DNA of 64,000 nucleotides from positions 5,518,001 to 5,582,000 of the forward strand of contig NZ_CP030073.1 in assembly GCF_003261055.1 (NCBI RefSeq), read 5' to 3'. The position numbers and the translations under genes are program-made. Positions within the stretch are counted from its first letter, which is position 1. Each line of letters opens with the position of its first letter. The DNA is from Streptomyces cadmiisoli (GTDB taxonomy: Bacteria > Actinomycetota > Actinomycetes > Streptomycetales > Streptomycetaceae). Of this stretch, positions 26,204-36,268 are shown piece after piece. A model generated the notes under the pieces. It made no database searches and was not told where the DNA came from. It saw nothing but the letters and a program-made list of their open reading frames with translations.

Positions 26204-27004
26204 GTGGGTACGGGACGGTTGTACGTGGCCGTCGCGGTGGGAGGTTTCCGACGGTACGCGACGTACCGGGTGGCCACGGCGGCCGGGGTGTTCACCAACA
26301 CCGTCTTCGGCCTGATCCTCGTCTACACCTACATCGCCCTGTGGGAGGAGAGACCGCACCTCGGCGGGTACGACCAGGCGCAGGCCGTCACCTATGTGTG
26401 GCTCGGGCAGGCGCTGTTGTCGACGCTCTCGATCGGGGGCGGTGGTTTCGAGGACGAGTTGATGGAACGCATCCGTACGGGTGATGTCGCCGTCGACCTG
26501 TACCGGCCGGCCGACCTGCAGCTGTGGTGGCTCGCCGCGGACTTGGGCCGGGCCCTGTTCCAACTGCTGGGGCGGGGGGTGCTGCCCTTCGCGTTCGGCG
26601 CGGTGTTCTTCGAGGTCGCGCTGCCCTCGGACCCGGTGACCTGGGCCGCCTGCCTGTTCGCCGTGCTGCTCGGGATGGTGGTCAGCTTCGGCCTCCGGTA
26701 CCTGGTGGCGCTGAGCGCGTTCTGGCTGATGGACGGCGCCGGGGTGTCGCAGATGGCGTGGCTCGCCGCGTTCTTCTGCTCCGGCATGCTGCTCCCGCTG
26801 AACGTCTTCCCCGGCCTGCTCGGCGAGGTCGTACGGGCCCTGCCGTGGTCGTCGCTGCTCCAGGCACCGGCGGACGTGCTGCTCGGGCAGGCCGACCCGC
26901 TGGGCACCTTCGCCTTCCAGGCGGCCTGGGCGGTGGCACTGCTCGCGGCGGGGCGGCTGGTGCAGTCCGCGGCGACCCGGAGGGTGGTGGTCCAGGGTGG
27001 ATGA
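26204..27004 (+). CDS. ABC-2 type transporter permease, first subunit
   Basis: The 266-residue integral membrane protein has six predicted helices (for example VATAAGVFTNTVFGLILVYT, LFAVLLGMVVSFGLRYLVAL, AAFFCSGMLLPLNVFPGLLG). It resembles the ABC-2/DUF990 permeases of two-permease exporters. It should form the membrane channel with the next protein, driven by the ATPase encoded third. The GTG at 26204 is preferred because GGGAAGG lies nine bases upstream; a GTG at 26195 is possible. It overlaps the next gene by 8 bp, indicating translational coupling. Confidence 0.85.
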   Translation: MGTGRLYVAVAVGGFRRYATYRVATAAGVFTNTVFGLILVYTYIALWEERPHLGGYDQAQAVTYVWLGQALLSTLSIGGGGFEDELMERIRTGDVAVDLYRPADLQLWWLAADLGRALFQLLGRGVLPFAFGAVFFEVALPSDPVTWAACLFAVLLGMVVSFGLRYLVALSAFWLMDGAGVSQMAWLAAFFCSGMLLPLNVFPGLLGEVVRALPWSSLLQAPADVLLGQADPLGTFAFQAAWAVALLAAGRLVQSAATRRVVVQGG

Positions 27005-27827
27005 CGTCCGGCGAACGAACCGGGTCATGGACGGGCTGCGGGCCTACCGGATGATCACCGCGATGTGGATCCGGTCCACGATGGCCTACCGCGCCTCCTT
27101 CGTGATGACCACGATCGGCAACTTCGCCGCCACCGCGCTGGACTTCGTCGCGATCCTGCTGATGTTCTCCCGCGTGGACGCCCTCGGCGGCTACACGCTG
27201 CCCCAGATCGCCTTCCTGTACGGCGTGTCCGGCGTGGCCTTCGGACTGGCCGACCTGGCCATCGGGTCGATGGACCGGCTCGGGCGCCGGGTGCGGGACG
27301 GCACGCTGGACACACTGCTGGTGCGGCCGGCGCCGGTGCTCGCCCAGGTGGCCGCCGACCGCTTCGGGCTGCGCCGCCTCGGCCGGGTCGTCCAGGGGGC
27401 GCTGGTGCTCGGCTGGGCGCTGCTGACCGTCGACATCGACTGGACACCGCTGAAGGTCCTGCTGATGCCGATGATGCTGCTCAGCGGCGCGGTGATCTTC
27501 TGCGCGGTGTTCGTCGGCGGCGCGGCCTTCCAGTTCGTGGCGCAGGACGCCTCCGAGGTGCAGAACGCGTTCACCTACGGCGGCACGACGCTGCTGCAGT
27601 ACCCGCCCACCGTCTTCGGCCGGGAACTGGTGCGCGGGGTGACCTTCGTACTGCCGCTGGCCTTCGTCAACTGGGTGCCGGCCAGCCATGTGCTGGGGCA
27701 GCCGTATCCGCTGGACCTGCCGGAATGGGCGGCGTTCGCACCGCCGCTGGTCGCCGTGGCGTGCTGTGCGCTCGCGGGGCTGGCCTGGCGGGCAGGTCTC
27801 AGGACGTACCGGAGCACAGGGAGTTAG
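26997..27827 (+). CDS. ABC-2 type transporter permease, second subunit (DUF990-like)
   Basis: The 276-residue membrane protein has six helices and starts MDDVRRTNRVMDGLRAYRMI. The cytoplasmic segment AIGSMDRLGRRVRDGTLDTL resembles the coupling region of DUF990 permeases, and the first-subunit protein carries the equivalent ELMERIRTGDVAVDLYRP, so the two subunits are homologous and probably form a heterodimer. Other segments: VLLMPMMLLSGAVIFCAVFV and RGVTFVLPLAFVNWVPASHV. It overlaps the gene before it by 8 bp and is followed after 3 bp by the ATPase gene. Substrate unknown; related systems export drugs or lipids. Confidence 0.85.
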   Translation: MDDVRRTNRVMDGLRAYRMITAMWIRSTMAYRASFVMTTIGNFAATALDFVAILLMFSRVDALGGYTLPQIAFLYGVSGVAFGLADLAIGSMDRLGRRVRDGTLDTLLVRPAPVLAQVAADRFGLRRLGRVVQGALVLGWALLTVDIDWTPLKVLLMPMMLLSGAVIFCAVFVGGAAFQFVAQDASEVQNAFTYGGTTLLQYPPTVFGRELVRGVTFVLPLAFVNWVPASHVLGQPYPLDLPEWAAFAPPLVAVACCALAGLAWRAGLRTYRSTGS

Positions 27828-27830
27828 ACG

Positions 27831-28829
27831 ATGACGGACGGCTTCATCGAACTCGACCGGGTCGAGAAGGTCTTCGACGTGCGCAGGAAGACCGGTTTCC
27901 TCAAACGGGAGCGGCGGCAGGTGCGCGCGGTCGACTCGCTCTCCTTCACCGTGGCGCGCGGCGAGATGGTCGGCTACATCGGCCCCAACGGCGCCGGCAA
28001 GTCGACCACGATCAAGATGCTGACCGGCATCCTGACCCCCAGCGGCGGCCGGCTGCGGGTGGCCGGCATCGACCCCTCCCGCGAGCGCACCCGGCTGGCG
28101 CACCGGATCGGGGTGGTGTTCGGGCAGCGGACGACGCTGTGGTGGGACCTCCCGCTGATCGACTCGTACCGGCTGATGCACCGCATGTACCGCATCCCGG
28201 ACGACCGCTACCGGGCGAACCTCGACCGGTGCGTGGAACTGCTGGAGCTGGGCCCCCTGTTGGACGTGCCCGTGCGGCAGCTCTCCCTCGGCCAGCGGAT
28301 GCGCGGCGACATCGCGGCGGCGCTGCTGCACGACCCCGAGGTGCTCTACCTCGACGAGCCGACCATCGGCCTGGACGTCATCTCCAAGGCGAAGGTCCGC
28401 GAGTTCCTGCGCGAGCTGAACGCCGAGCGCGGCACGACCGTGCTGCTGACCACGCACGACCTCCAGGACATCGAGCAGCTCTGCTCCCGGGTGATGGTCA
28501 TCGACCACGGCCGCCTGATGTACGACGGTCCGCTGGCCGGTCTGCACGAGGCGGGGGAGAGCGAGCGGACCCTGGTGGTGGACCTGGAACGCGAAGTGCC
28601 GCCCATCGAGGTGCCGGCGCCCGCCCGGGTCGTCCGGGTGGAGGGGCCGCGGCAGTGGCTTGCCTTCCCGGCCTCGCAGTCCGCGGCGCCGCTGGTCGCG
28701 CGGATCGCGGCGGACCACCCGCTGGTCGACCTGTCGGTGCGGGAGCCGGACATCGAGGCCGTGATCGCCCGCATGCTGCGTTCCAGGGAAGACACCCCCA
28801 AACCCCCCACGGAGCCGGCTGCCGCGTAG
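27831..28829 (+). CDS. ABC transporter ATP-binding protein
   Basis: The 332-residue ATPase powers the two permeases encoded just before it. Walker A GPNGAGKSTTIKML (about residues 54-67), Q-loop VVFGQRTTLWWDLP, signature LSLGQRMRGDIAAAL, Walker B EVLYLDEPTIGLD and the switch His in LLTTHDLQD are all present. The N-terminal segment FDVRRKTGFLKRERRQVRAV and the C-terminal domain of about 90 residues after the switch are typical of exporters of the DrrA/natA type with DUF990 partners. It ends in a Pro/Ala-rich tail and is the last gene of a three-gene operon. Confidence 0.95.
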   Translation: MTDGFIELDRVEKVFDVRRKTGFLKRERRQVRAVDSLSFTVARGEMVGYIGPNGAGKSTTIKMLTGILTPSGGRLRVAGIDPSRERTRLAHRIGVVFGQRTTLWWDLPLIDSYRLMHRMYRIPDDRYRANLDRCVELLELGPLLDVPVRQLSLGQRMRGDIAAALLHDPEVLYLDEPTIGLDVISKAKVREFLRELNAERGTTVLLTTHDLQDIEQLCSRVMVIDHGRLMYDGPLAGLHEAGESERTLVVDLEREVPPIEVPAPARVVRVEGPRQWLAFPASQSAAPLVARIAADHPLVDLSVREPDIEAVIARMLRSREDTPKPPTEPAAA

Positions 28830-28856
28830 TTTCGGCGGCCGGGAAATCGTAGGCTG

Positions 28857-29678
28857 ATGTGCATGACCGACGAAGCGCCTGAGTTGCGCGCCTCCGACGC
28901 CGACCGTGAGCGGGTCGCCGAGGTCCTGCGGGACGCCCTCGCGGAGGGCAGGCTGGACATGGCGGAGTTCGAGGAACGGCTCGACGCGACCTACCAGGCC
29001 CGGACCTACGGCGAGCTGGCACCGATCACCCGGGACCTGCCGGTCGCGGGGCAACCCGCCGTCCCGCCGGTCTCCTTGACCAAGGCGCCCGCCGAGAGCG
29101 GGAGTTGGCCGGCCCGGGTGGTCGGCGGCGAGGGGTCCTCCAGCTGGGGCGTAGCCGTGATGTCGGGGTTCCAGCGCAAGGGCCGCTGGACCGTGCCGCG
29201 GCGGTTCAACTGCGTCGCCTTCTGGGGCGGCGGCGAAATCGACCTGCGCGAGGCGAACTTCGCCGAGCACGAGGTCGTGATCAACTGCGTCACGATCATG
29301 GGCGGGGTGAGCGTCGTCGTGCCGCCCGGCGTCGAGGTCGTGGTGCGCGGCGTCGGCGTCATGGGCGGCTTCGACCACCGTGAGGAGGGTGTGCCGGGTG
29401 AGCCGGGCGCCCCGCGGGTGATCGTCACCGGCTTCGCCTTCTGGGGCGGGGTCGGCGTGGAGCGCAAGATCACCCGGGCCGAGCGGCGGCGCCTGAAGGA
29501 GGAACGGCGGCAGAGCAAGCTGGAGCGCAAGGCCGCGATGCGCGAGCTCCACTCCAGCTCCCAGGAGGACGTCGAGGACGCCCACCGCAGGATGCTGGAC
29601 GGGCACCGGGACCTGATGCACGACTGGCACGAGGAGCGGCGGGACCGCCGGGAGGAACGGCGCGGGGGAGCGGACTAG
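28857..29678 (+). CDS. DUF1707 protein
   Basis: The 273-residue product starts with a DUF1707 domain (LRASDADRERVAEVLRDALA, then GRLDMAEFEERLDATYQART, GELAPITRDLP), a short helical module common in actinomycetes. A linker follows, then a beta-rich region with CVAFWGGGEIDLREANF, VTIMGGVSVVVPPGVEVVV and VIVTGFAFWGG, resembling the YvqF/LiaF C-terminal beta-solenoid. A charged Arg/Glu coiled-coil tail ends the protein. There is no membrane helix. It may sense envelope conditions, but no role is established. ATG 28857 is annotated; ATG 28863 is equally possible. Confidence 0.82.
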   Translation: MCMTDEAPELRASDADRERVAEVLRDALAEGRLDMAEFEERLDATYQARTYGELAPITRDLPVAGQPAVPPVSLTKAPAESGSWPARVVGGEGSSSWGVAVMSGFQRKGRWTVPRRFNCVAFWGGGEIDLREANFAEHEVVINCVTIMGGVSVVVPPGVEVVVRGVGVMGGFDHREEGVPGEPGAPRVIVTGFAFWGGVGVERKITRAERRRLKEERRQSKLERKAAMRELHSSSQEDVEDAHRRMLDGHRDLMHDWHEERRDRREERRGGAD

Positions 29679-29786
29679 GCAGGGGAGCGGACCAGCGGTC
29701 CAGCGGAACAGCGGTCCACGGCGCGGCATCGCACCGCCCCGTCGATCGCGCCGCACGGCAGCTCGGCGCCGTGCCGCGCTGTCGCC

Positions 29787-31121
29787 CTACAGCTTCGCCG
29801 GGGCCGACCCCGTCAGGTCCTTCAGGTCGAACTGCTCCGCCATGCGCGCGTACCCCAGGTCGTTGGGGTGCAGATGGTCGCCCGAGTCGTAGGTGGCGCG
29901 GAACCCCCGCGGGTCGTACGGATCGCGCAGCGCCTCGTCGAAGTCGACGACCGCGTCGAAGACCCGGCCCGAGCGGATCTCGGCATTGACCTCCTGCCGT
30001 ACCGCCTCCCGCACGTCGGTGTAGCCGCGGTGCCCCCGGAACGGCATCAGCGTCGCGCCGACCACCTTGATGCCGCGCGCGTGCGCCTGGCGGACCAGGG
30101 TGCGCAGCCCGTCGAGGATCTGGTCGGGGTCGGTGACGGGCGGGTTGCGCAGGATGTCGTTGACGCCGAGGCCGATCACGACGACCTTGACGTTGGGCCG
30201 GCCGAGGACGTCGCGGGAGAAGCGGTCCAGGCCGCTCGGGTTGTCCGCGGGGCGGCCGTTCCCGCCGGTCAGGATGCGGTTGCCGCCGATGCCCTGGTTG
30301 GCGATGCCGTAGCGGGGGAGCTCCTGTCCGGCGTCGGCCGCCCGGCGCAGCCGCTGCGACAGGACGTCGGGCCAGCGCCGGTTGGCGCCCACGGTCGAGG
30401 AGTGGCCGTCGGTCAGGGAGTCGCCGAGCGCGACCAGCGTGCCGTGGGACTCCTTGCTGAGCACGTCCAGCGCGGTCAGATAGCGCCAGGCCTCGACCTG
30501 CTCGGTGAACGCGGCTCCGGTGACGCTGCCGGCGTGGTCGCCCAGCGCGGCGTAGGAGATCTGGCGGGCGTTCGCGTGCACGGTGACCGGCCCCGGCTCG
30601 GCGGGGGAGTACGTGGTGACCAGGACGTCCGTGTCCGGCGGGACGGCGATGCGCACGGGGTCGCTCATCACCTGCTCGCCGGCCGGGACCAGGACGGTGG
30701 TGGCGCCGTTGAACGTCAGCCGCCGCATCGTCTCCGCGGCGGCCCATGCGCTGTCGTCCCCGGCGGCGAGGGCGATCGTGGCGTGGGTGACGGGCAGCGG
30801 CTGCCGGCCGTAGAGATTGGACAGGGTGATCCGGGCACTCGTACCGCCGACGCTGGTGTGCACGACGTTGCGCACCGAGCGGTCGGTGAGTGCCGCCGTC
30901 TCGGTGCCGGGCTCCGCCGCGGCCGGCGACGCCGACCAGGAACCGACCCAGGTGCCGGTGGACGCCGGGGCGGCGGAGTTGTGCGGCGGTCGCGGGTCGG
31001 CGACCGTGCGCCGGGCGGTGCCGTCGTCCGCCGCCACGGAGGCGTACAGAGCGGTCGACAGGCCCACGATCAGCGCGACGATCGCGGCGAGCAAGGCATA
31101 ACCGTGATGACGCCTGGTCAT
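29787..31121 (-). CDS. Secreted SGNH/GDSL esterase
   Basis: The 444-residue exported hydrolase is predicted to cleave esters or acyl groups outside the cell. The N-terminus MTRRHHGYALLAAIVALIVG is a signal peptide or anchor. About 160 residues of beta-rich region precede the SGNH domain. Catalytic blocks are present in order: GDSLTDG (nucleophilic Ser), GIGGNRI, LGVNDILRNPP and DHLHPNDLGYARM (Asp and His). It resembles Streptomyces GDSL proteins with the DHLHPN block. The gene stands alone, divergent from the DUF445 gene. Confidence 0.92.
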   Translation of the reverse strand: MTRRHHGYALLAAIVALIVGLSTALYASVAADDGTARRTVADPRPPHNSAAPASTGTWVGSWSASPAAAEPGTETAALTDRSVRNVVHTSVGGTSARITLSNLYGRQPLPVTHATIALAAGDDSAWAAAETMRRLTFNGATTVLVPAGEQVMSDPVRIAVPPDTDVLVTTYSPAEPGPVTVHANARQISYAALGDHAGSVTGAAFTEQVEAWRYLTALDVLSKESHGTLVALGDSLTDGHSSTVGANRRWPDVLSQRLRRAADAGQELPRYGIANQGIGGNRILTGGNGRPADNPSGLDRFSRDVLGRPNVKVVVIGLGVNDILRNPPVTDPDQILDGLRTLVRQAHARGIKVVGATLMPFRGHRGYTDVREAVRQEVNAEIRSGRVFDAVVDFDEALRDPYDPRGFRATYDSGDHLHPNDLGYARMAEQFDLKDLTGSAPAKL

Positions 31122-31346
31122 GCGGTGCGTTTCTCCTCGGGCGAAATGGAGCCCGAGGCTCCGAAGTTGATCACCCCATGATGCGACACGGGGCAGGGGG
31201 AAGTTGACCAGGTCCCCCCATTGGGTGAGGAGAGTTCACCTGTGAGCTTTCCCCGGCAGGAAGGACGCGGGGAACTCTTCTTTCGTTCCAGTAGTCGGTC
31301 AGGAAGGGACAATGTTGCTGTGGGGGATCGGGAACGGGTGGAGCGG

Positions 31347-32738
31347 ATGGACGGTACGAAACCGGAAGAACCGGCCCCTTCAGGGGTGGCCGCGGACGAT
31401 CGCCCGGTGGCGCCCGGCGCCGCAGGGCCCCAGATCGGCGGCCCTGGCGGCGCCCCCTCGTCGGCGGTCCGGGCGATGACCACGTTCAGCGCCGCCGACG
31501 AGGAGAAGCAGCGCGGCGTACGCCGGATGAAACTGACCGCGACCGGACTGCTGCTGTTCGTGGCACTGGTGTACGTCCTGGCCAAATGGGCCACGCACGA
31601 GGGCGCGGGCGCCTGGGCGGGCTATGTGGCCGCCGCCGCCGAGGCCGGCATGGTCGGCGCGCTCGCCGACTGGTTCGCCGTCACCGCCCTGTTCCGCCAC
31701 CCCCTCGGCCTGCCCATCCCGCACACCGCGATCATCCCCACCAAGAAGGACCAGCTGGGTGTCTCGCTGGGCGAATTCGTCGGCGAGAACTTCCTCTCCG
31801 AGGACGTCGTGCGTCGGCGGCTGCGCTCCGTCGGCATCGGCAGCCGGCTCGGCGCCTGGCTCGCCGAGCCGCAGAACGCCGACCGGGTCACCGCCGAACT
31901 GGCCACCGCCCTGCGCGGCGCCCTGACCGTGCTGCGCGACTCGGACGTCCAGGCGGTCGTCGGCGAGGCGATCACCCGGCGGGCGAACGCCCAGGAGATC
32001 GGGCCCGGCATCGGCAAGATGCTGGAGAAGATCGTCGGCGACGGCGGTCACAGGCGGGTGGTGGACCTCGTCGTCGCCCGTGCGCACGACTGGCTGGTGC
32101 TCCACGACGAGCAGGTCATGGACGCCGTCCAGGGCGGTGCCCCCGGCTGGACCCCGCGGTTCGTCGACAAGAAGGTCGGCGAGCGGGTCTACAAGGAGCT
32201 GCTGCGCTTCGTCACCGAGATGCGCGACATGCCCACCCACCCGGCCCGCGGCGCCCTCGACCGGTTCCTCACCGACTTCGCCACCGACCTCCAGTCCGAC
32301 ACGGACACCCGCGCGCGCGTGGAGCGGCTCAAGGGCGAGGTGCTGGGCCGCGGCGAGGTGCAGGACCTGATCGCCTCGGCCTGGACGGCCGTACGATCCA
32401 TGATCGTCGCGGCGGCCGAGGACGAGCGCAGCGAACTGCGGCTGCGGGTGCGCGCCTCCCTGCTGTCGCTGGGCGCCCGGATGGCCACCGAACCCAAGAT
32501 CCAGGGCAAGGTCGACAGCTGGGTCGAGGGCGCCGCGGTGCACGTGGTGACGACCTACCGCAAGGAGATCACCTCCCTGATCACGGACACCGTCGCGAGC
32601 TGGGACCCCGAGCACACCACCAAGAAGATCGAGGCCAACATCGGCCGTGACCTGCAGTTCATCCGGATCAACGGCACCGTCGTGGGCTCGCTGGCCGGTC
32701 TGCTGATCTACACCGTGTCGCACGCGCTGGGGGCGTGA
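31347..32738 (+). CDS. DUF445 membrane protein
   Basis: The 463-residue protein matches the DUF445 (YjiN-like) family. The N-terminal 55 residues are Pro/Ala-rich. Helix [20 protein letters not shown] then [20 protein letters not shown] and [18 protein letters not shown] are family signatures. A long helical domain and a final helix [20 protein letters not shown] close it. It probably has membrane anchors at both ends and a large helical middle. Function is unknown. The start is uncertain: ATG 31347 is chosen, with GTG 31338 and others in frame upstream and no clear ribosome site. Confidence 0.82.
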   Translation: MDGTKPEEPAPSGVAADDRPVAPGAAGPQIGGPGGAPSSAVRAMTTFSAADEEKQRGVRRMKLTATGLLLFVALVYVLAKWATHEGAGAWAGYVAAAAEAGMVGALADWFAVTALFRHPLGLPIPHTAIIPTKKDQLGVSLGEFVGENFLSEDVVRRRLRSVGIGSRLGAWLAEPQNADRVTAELATALRGALTVLRDSDVQAVVGEAITRRANAQEIGPGIGKMLEKIVGDGGHRRVVDLVVARAHDWLVLHDEQVMDAVQGGAPGWTPRFVDKKVGERVYKELLRFVTEMRDMPTHPARGALDRFLTDFATDLQSDTDTRARVERLKGEVLGRGEVQDLIASAWTAVRSMIVAAAEDERSELRLRVRASLLSLGARMATEPKIQGKVDSWVEGAAVHVVTTYRKEITSLITDTVASWDPEHTTKKIEANIGRDLQFIRINGTVVGSLAGLLIYTVSHALGA

Positions 32739-32802
32739 ACGGCCTGATCGAGGGCACTCGGGCGACCGTCCTGCGAGGTTTCCCCGCGAAGAGGAGCCGC
32801 CG

Positions 32803-34299
32803 GTGTCCAGTGCCCAGCCCGCCCCGTCCGGCCGTACCGTGACCACCGCCCTGCCCGCCCGCCTGGACCGTCTGCCCTGGTCACGCTGGCACTGGATGAT
32901 CGTCATCGGTCTGGGCACCGTCTGGATCCTCGACGGCCTGGAGGTCACGGTCGTCGGCAACATCGCCGGCCGGCTGTCCGAGCCGGGCAGCGGACTGCCG
33001 ATCACGTCCGCGCAGGTCACCGGTACCGCCGCGGCGCTGTACGTGGCCGGTGCCTGCTCCGGCGCGCTGTTCTGGGGCCGTCTGACCGACCTCTTCGGGC
33101 GCAAGAAGCTGTTCATGGTGACCCTCGCCGTCTACCTCGGGGCCACCGCGCTGACCGCCGTCTCCTTCGAGACCTGGTGGTTCTTCCTGTTCCGGTTCCT
33201 CACCGGCTTCGGCATCGGCGGCGAGTACGCGGCGATCAACTCCGCGATCGACGAGCTGATCCCCTCGCAGTACCGCGGCCGCGTCGACCTGATCATCAAC
33301 GGCAGCTTCTGGCTGGGCGCGATCGGCGGTTCACTGCTGTCGATCGTCGCGCTGGACACGGACCTGTTCCCGGCGGACGTCGGCTGGCGCCTGACCTTCG
33401 CGCTCGGCGTCGTCCTCGGCCTGGTCATCCTCCTCGTACGCCGCCATGTCCCCGAGAGCCCGCGCTGGCTGCTGATCCACGGCCGGGAGGAGGACGCGGA
33501 ACGGGTGGTCAGCGCCGTCGAACGGGAGGTCGAGGAGGAAACCGGCCGAGCGCTGCCGCCGCCCGCCCGCGAGATCACCATCCACCAGCGCCGCAGCGTC
33601 GGCTTCGGGGAGATCGCCCGCACCGTGTTCGCCACCTACCGCAAACGCTCGGTGCTCGGCTTCTCCCTCTTCATCGGCCAGGCCTTCCTCTACAACGCGA
33701 TCACCTTCGGCTTCGGCGCCATCCTGACCACGTTCTTCGACGTGCCGTCCGGCAGTACCGGGTACTACTTCGCCGTCATCGCGGCCGGCAACTTCCTCGG
33801 CCCGCTGCTGCTCGGCAGGCTTTTCGACACCGTCGGCCGGCGCGTGATGATCTCCTCGACCTATCTGCTCTCCGGCCTGCTGCTGTTCGGCACCGCATGG
33901 CTGTTCGACCGCGGCTCGCTGACCGCGACGACCATGACGGCCTGCTGGTGCGTCGTGCTCTTCTTCGCCTCGGCCGGCGCCTCCAGCGCGTATCTGACCG
34001 TCTCCGAGATCTTCCCGATGGAGACCCGGGCGATGTCCATCGCCTTCTTCTACGCCATCGGCACCGCCGCCGGCGGCATCAGCGGACCGCTGATCTTCGC
34101 CGACCTCACCAGCACGGGCGAGGTCGCGGACACGGTCGTCGCCTTCCAGATCGGCGCGGCGCTGATGTGCGCGGCGGGCCTGGTCGCGGCATTCCTCGCG
34201 GTACGAGCGGAACGCCGCTCCCTGGAGGACATCGCACCACCGCTGACGACGAAGGGGGCGGGGGCGGGGTCGGGAGCGGGGGTTGGGTCGGGGACGTAG
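32803..34299 (+). CDS. MFS transporter, sugar/metabolite:H+ symporter type
   Basis: A 498-residue, 12-helix permease. Motifs: [16 protein letters not shown] (MFS loop 2-3), [20 protein letters not shown] with [14 protein letters not shown] (fourth/fifth helix signature of metabolite symporters) and [20 protein letters not shown] before the central loop. The second half repeats [20 protein letters not shown] and [19 protein letters not shown]. It probably imports an organic acid or aromatic compound (NiaP-like), but the substrate is not readable. The GTG start follows AAGAGGAGCC. The stop is followed by an unusual G-rich region of about 225 bp. Confidence 0.9.
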   Translation: MSSAQPAPSGRTVTTALPARLDRLPWSRWHWMIVIGLGTVWILDGLEVTVVGNIAGRLSEPGSGLPITSAQVTGTAAALYVAGACSGALFWGRLTDLFGRKKLFMVTLAVYLGATALTAVSFETWWFFLFRFLTGFGIGGEYAAINSAIDELIPSQYRGRVDLIINGSFWLGAIGGSLLSIVALDTDLFPADVGWRLTFALGVVLGLVILLVRRHVPESPRWLLIHGREEDAERVVSAVEREVEEETGRALPPPAREITIHQRRSVGFGEIARTVFATYRKRSVLGFSLFIGQAFLYNAITFGFGAILTTFFDVPSGSTGYYFAVIAAGNFLGPLLLGRLFDTVGRRVMISSTYLLSGLLLFGTAWLFDRGSLTATTMTACWCVVLFFASAGASSAYLTVSEIFPMETRAMSIAFFYAIGTAAGGISGPLIFADLTSTGEVADTVVAFQIGAALMCAAGLVAAFLAVRAERRSLEDIAPPLTTKGAGAGSGAGVGSGT

Positions 34300-34526
34300 G
34301 GGGTGACGGGAGCCGGTCGGTCGGGGGGCCTGCGGTCGGCCTGGGGCTGGGCCTGGGCCTGGGCTTGTCGGGGTCCGGGTGGGCCGGCCGGGCTGTGTGG
34401 CAGTTCGGGGCTGCCGGTCGGGAGGTGGCGCGGCTCGGTGCCGGTGGCCGGTGGCCGGTGGCCGGGATCTGCCGCTCGGGCTGTCCCAGGGCTGTAGTCC
34501 GCCGGTCGGACCGCCCGGCGGTTGGT

Positions 34527-34829
34527 TCAGGCCTGTCGGTCCGCCACGGCCCAGGACGCGAGGGCAACGGCGCCGGCGACGCCGAACACGGCGGGCCAGG
34601 CGCCCACCTTCTTCGCGAGCGGGTGGGACCCGGCGAAGGCGGCGACGTACGCGGCCGTCAACGCCCCCGCGGCCTTTCCGCCGGCCCGCTCCTGCCACTG
34701 CGCGGCGGCCACGGCCCCCGCGACGGCCAGCACGACCCCACCGAGCGGCCGCTTCCTGGTCCAGCGGGCGACGCCGTACCCGCCGACAAGCCCACCGGCA
34801 GCGACGAGCGAACTGGGAACCTTGGGCAT
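34527..34829 (-). CDS. Small membrane protein, unknown
   Basis: The 100-residue hydrophobic protein has Ala/Gly/Val-rich segments at about residues 7-22, 30-45, 53-68 and 77-95 (VPSSLVAAGGLVGGYGVARW, GGVVLAVAGAVAAAQW, AGALTAAYVAAFAGS, VFGVAGAVALASWAV). They are separated by short basic loops, so it is probably a four-helix membrane protein. No family recognised. The ATG is preceded by a GGAGGCACC site (reading the minus strand), which supports it as real. It is the last typical high-G+C gene before the compositionally different block. Confidence 0.65.
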   Translation of the reverse strand: MPKVPSSLVAAGGLVGGYGVARWTRKRPLGGVVLAVAGAVAAAQWQERAGGKAAGALTAAYVAAFAGSHPLAKKVGAWPAVFGVAGAVALASWAVADRQA

Positions 34830-35009
34830 GGGGTGCCTCCTGCGTGCAAAGGGGTGCTGGATCCGAGGCTAACGCGCGCACGGCTGGGTCCTCGTCGGAA
34901 CCCTGGCTCCTCCTCGTCCCACCTGGCGACAGTGCTGAACGCCCTGACGGTTGCCCGAAGAATCAGCCAGGCAGGATGACCAGTAGTCGGCCGGGCGCCG
35001 TCTTGCGAG

Positions 35010-35216
35010 TCACCGAAGCGCGGTAGCCACGAATCTGGACCAGGCTCCGGCCGACACAGCGACCTGGGGACCTTTGGGCACCTTGGAATCGCGTATCAGC
35101 ACCCCTTTTGGCACAAACGCGGCCTCAACGCACTCAGTGGTGTTGCCGCCGCTGTACGAAGACTTGAACCAGATGCCTTCGGAGGCGGCAGGCTGACGAT
35201 CGACGGGCATTTTCAC
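35010..35216 (-). CDS. DUF397 protein, partner of an XRE regulator
   Basis: The 68-residue protein matches the DUF397 family: WFKSSYSGGNTTECVEAAF is the hallmark, followed by VLIRDSKVPKGPQVAVSAGA and WSRFVATA. In Streptomyces these small proteins are encoded next to WhiJ-like XRE regulators and are thought to act with them on development or antibiotic production. The start overlaps the XRE stop by 4 bp (ATGA-type coupling), so the two are translated together. Confidence 0.9.
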   Translation of the reverse strand: MKMPVDRQPAASEGIWFKSSYSGGNTTECVEAAFVPKGVLIRDSKVPKGPQVAVSAGAWSRFVATALR

Positions 35217-36058
35217 AGCTCCTTGCGGACGCGATGGATCATGGCGGACGAAGCTTCCATGTCCAACGCTTGTGCGCGCAGGTACTCGAACGCAAGTCTG
35301 TATCGGTCCAGTTCCTCCTCCTTCTCCAGGAAGAGGGAGCCGGCGTGGAAGTCCACGTATACGACGTCGAGGCTTGGTTCCGGTCCGCCAACGATGACGA
35401 AGCTTCCGAGCGCAGCAGCGTGGGCTCCCTTGGAGAAGGGCAGTATCTGAAGCGTGATGTGGCTGGATTCGGTTGCCACGAGGAGCCGGTCAAGCTGCTC
35501 CTTCATGATCCCGGGTGAACCGACCACGCGACGGATAACTGACTCGTCGAGGATCGCCCAGAGATGAGGCGGGTTGGGGCGAGCCAGGATCTCCTGACGC
35601 TTCATACGGATGTCGACGAGCCGCTCAATCGCCTCCGCCTCCAGAGGAACTTCGTTGGCCTTCTGCAGTGCTGTGCTGTAGGCGCGCGTCTGGAGAAGAC
35701 CGGGGACATAGACACAGGAGAAGTGACTCTCCCGTACCGCGTCGTCCTCAAGCGTGAGCAGGAGATTCATGCTCTCAGGGATGGAGTCCGCGAAGGAGCT
35801 CCACCATCCTTGCTGCTTGGCCTCCTTGGCCAGGCGCACAACCGCTGTCCGCTCGGCGTCGGTTGCCCCGTACTCACGGCACAGCGCATCGATGACGATC
35901 CACTTGACCGGCCCCGACTGCGTTTCGTACCTGCTGATCGTCGCCTTCGATACCCCGACCAGCCTCCCAGCCTCCTCAAGAGTCAGGGCTTTGCGGGCTC
36001 GCAACTTGCGCATCATCGCGCCCAGTTGCCGACGCCGTGTGGTGGTCCGTTCGGGCAT
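35213..36058 (-). CDS. XRE-family regulator with DUF5753 domain (WhiJ-like)
   Basis: The 281-residue DNA-binding protein has a helix-turn-helix at about residues 10-65 (LGAMMRKLRARKALTLEEAG, then RLVGVSKATISRYETQSGPV). The DUF5753 domain follows (SFADSIPESMNLLLTLEDDA, VYVPGLLQTRAYSTAL, SSHITLQILPFSKGAH, FVIVGGPEPSLDVVYVD). This is the architecture of the WhiJ family, which in S. coelicolor sits with DUF397 and ATPase-fold proteins and affects development. ATG 36058 follows AAGGAGT. It is divergent from the ATPase-fold gene. Codon use is less G+C-biased than in flanking core genes. Confidence 0.92.
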   Translation of the reverse strand: MPERTTTRRRQLGAMMRKLRARKALTLEEAGRLVGVSKATISRYETQSGPVKWIVIDALCREYGATDAERTAVVRLAKEAKQQGWWSSFADSIPESMNLLLTLEDDAVRESHFSCVYVPGLLQTRAYSTALQKANEVPLEAEAIERLVDIRMKRQEILARPNPPHLWAILDESVIRRVVGSPGIMKEQLDRLLVATESSHITLQILPFSKGAHAAALGSFVIVGGPEPSLDVVYVDFHAGSLFLEKEEELDRYRLAFEYLRAQALDMEASSAMIHRVRKEL

Positions 36059-36268
36059 GTGACTCCTTCGCGGTGGCCGGGCGGAGGCCCGGAGAACCTC
36101 CACAGGCTAGGCAGCCAACGGGTGGCCCGACCATCAGATTCACTCGATGGATTCTCGTGAGAAGTTACACAGTAAGACTTCTCTGTGCGATGCTCGTCTC
36201 GCAGACAGCTACGCAGCGCAGTCGTGAGATCACGGACGGCGCAGGGATGCGTGGCGAGGGAGGGAGAG

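Noticed and set aside
34300..34526. A gene in the G-rich stretch after the MFS transporter
   Set aside because: All frames give low-complexity Gly/Trp/Arg sequence with no ribosome site or motif.
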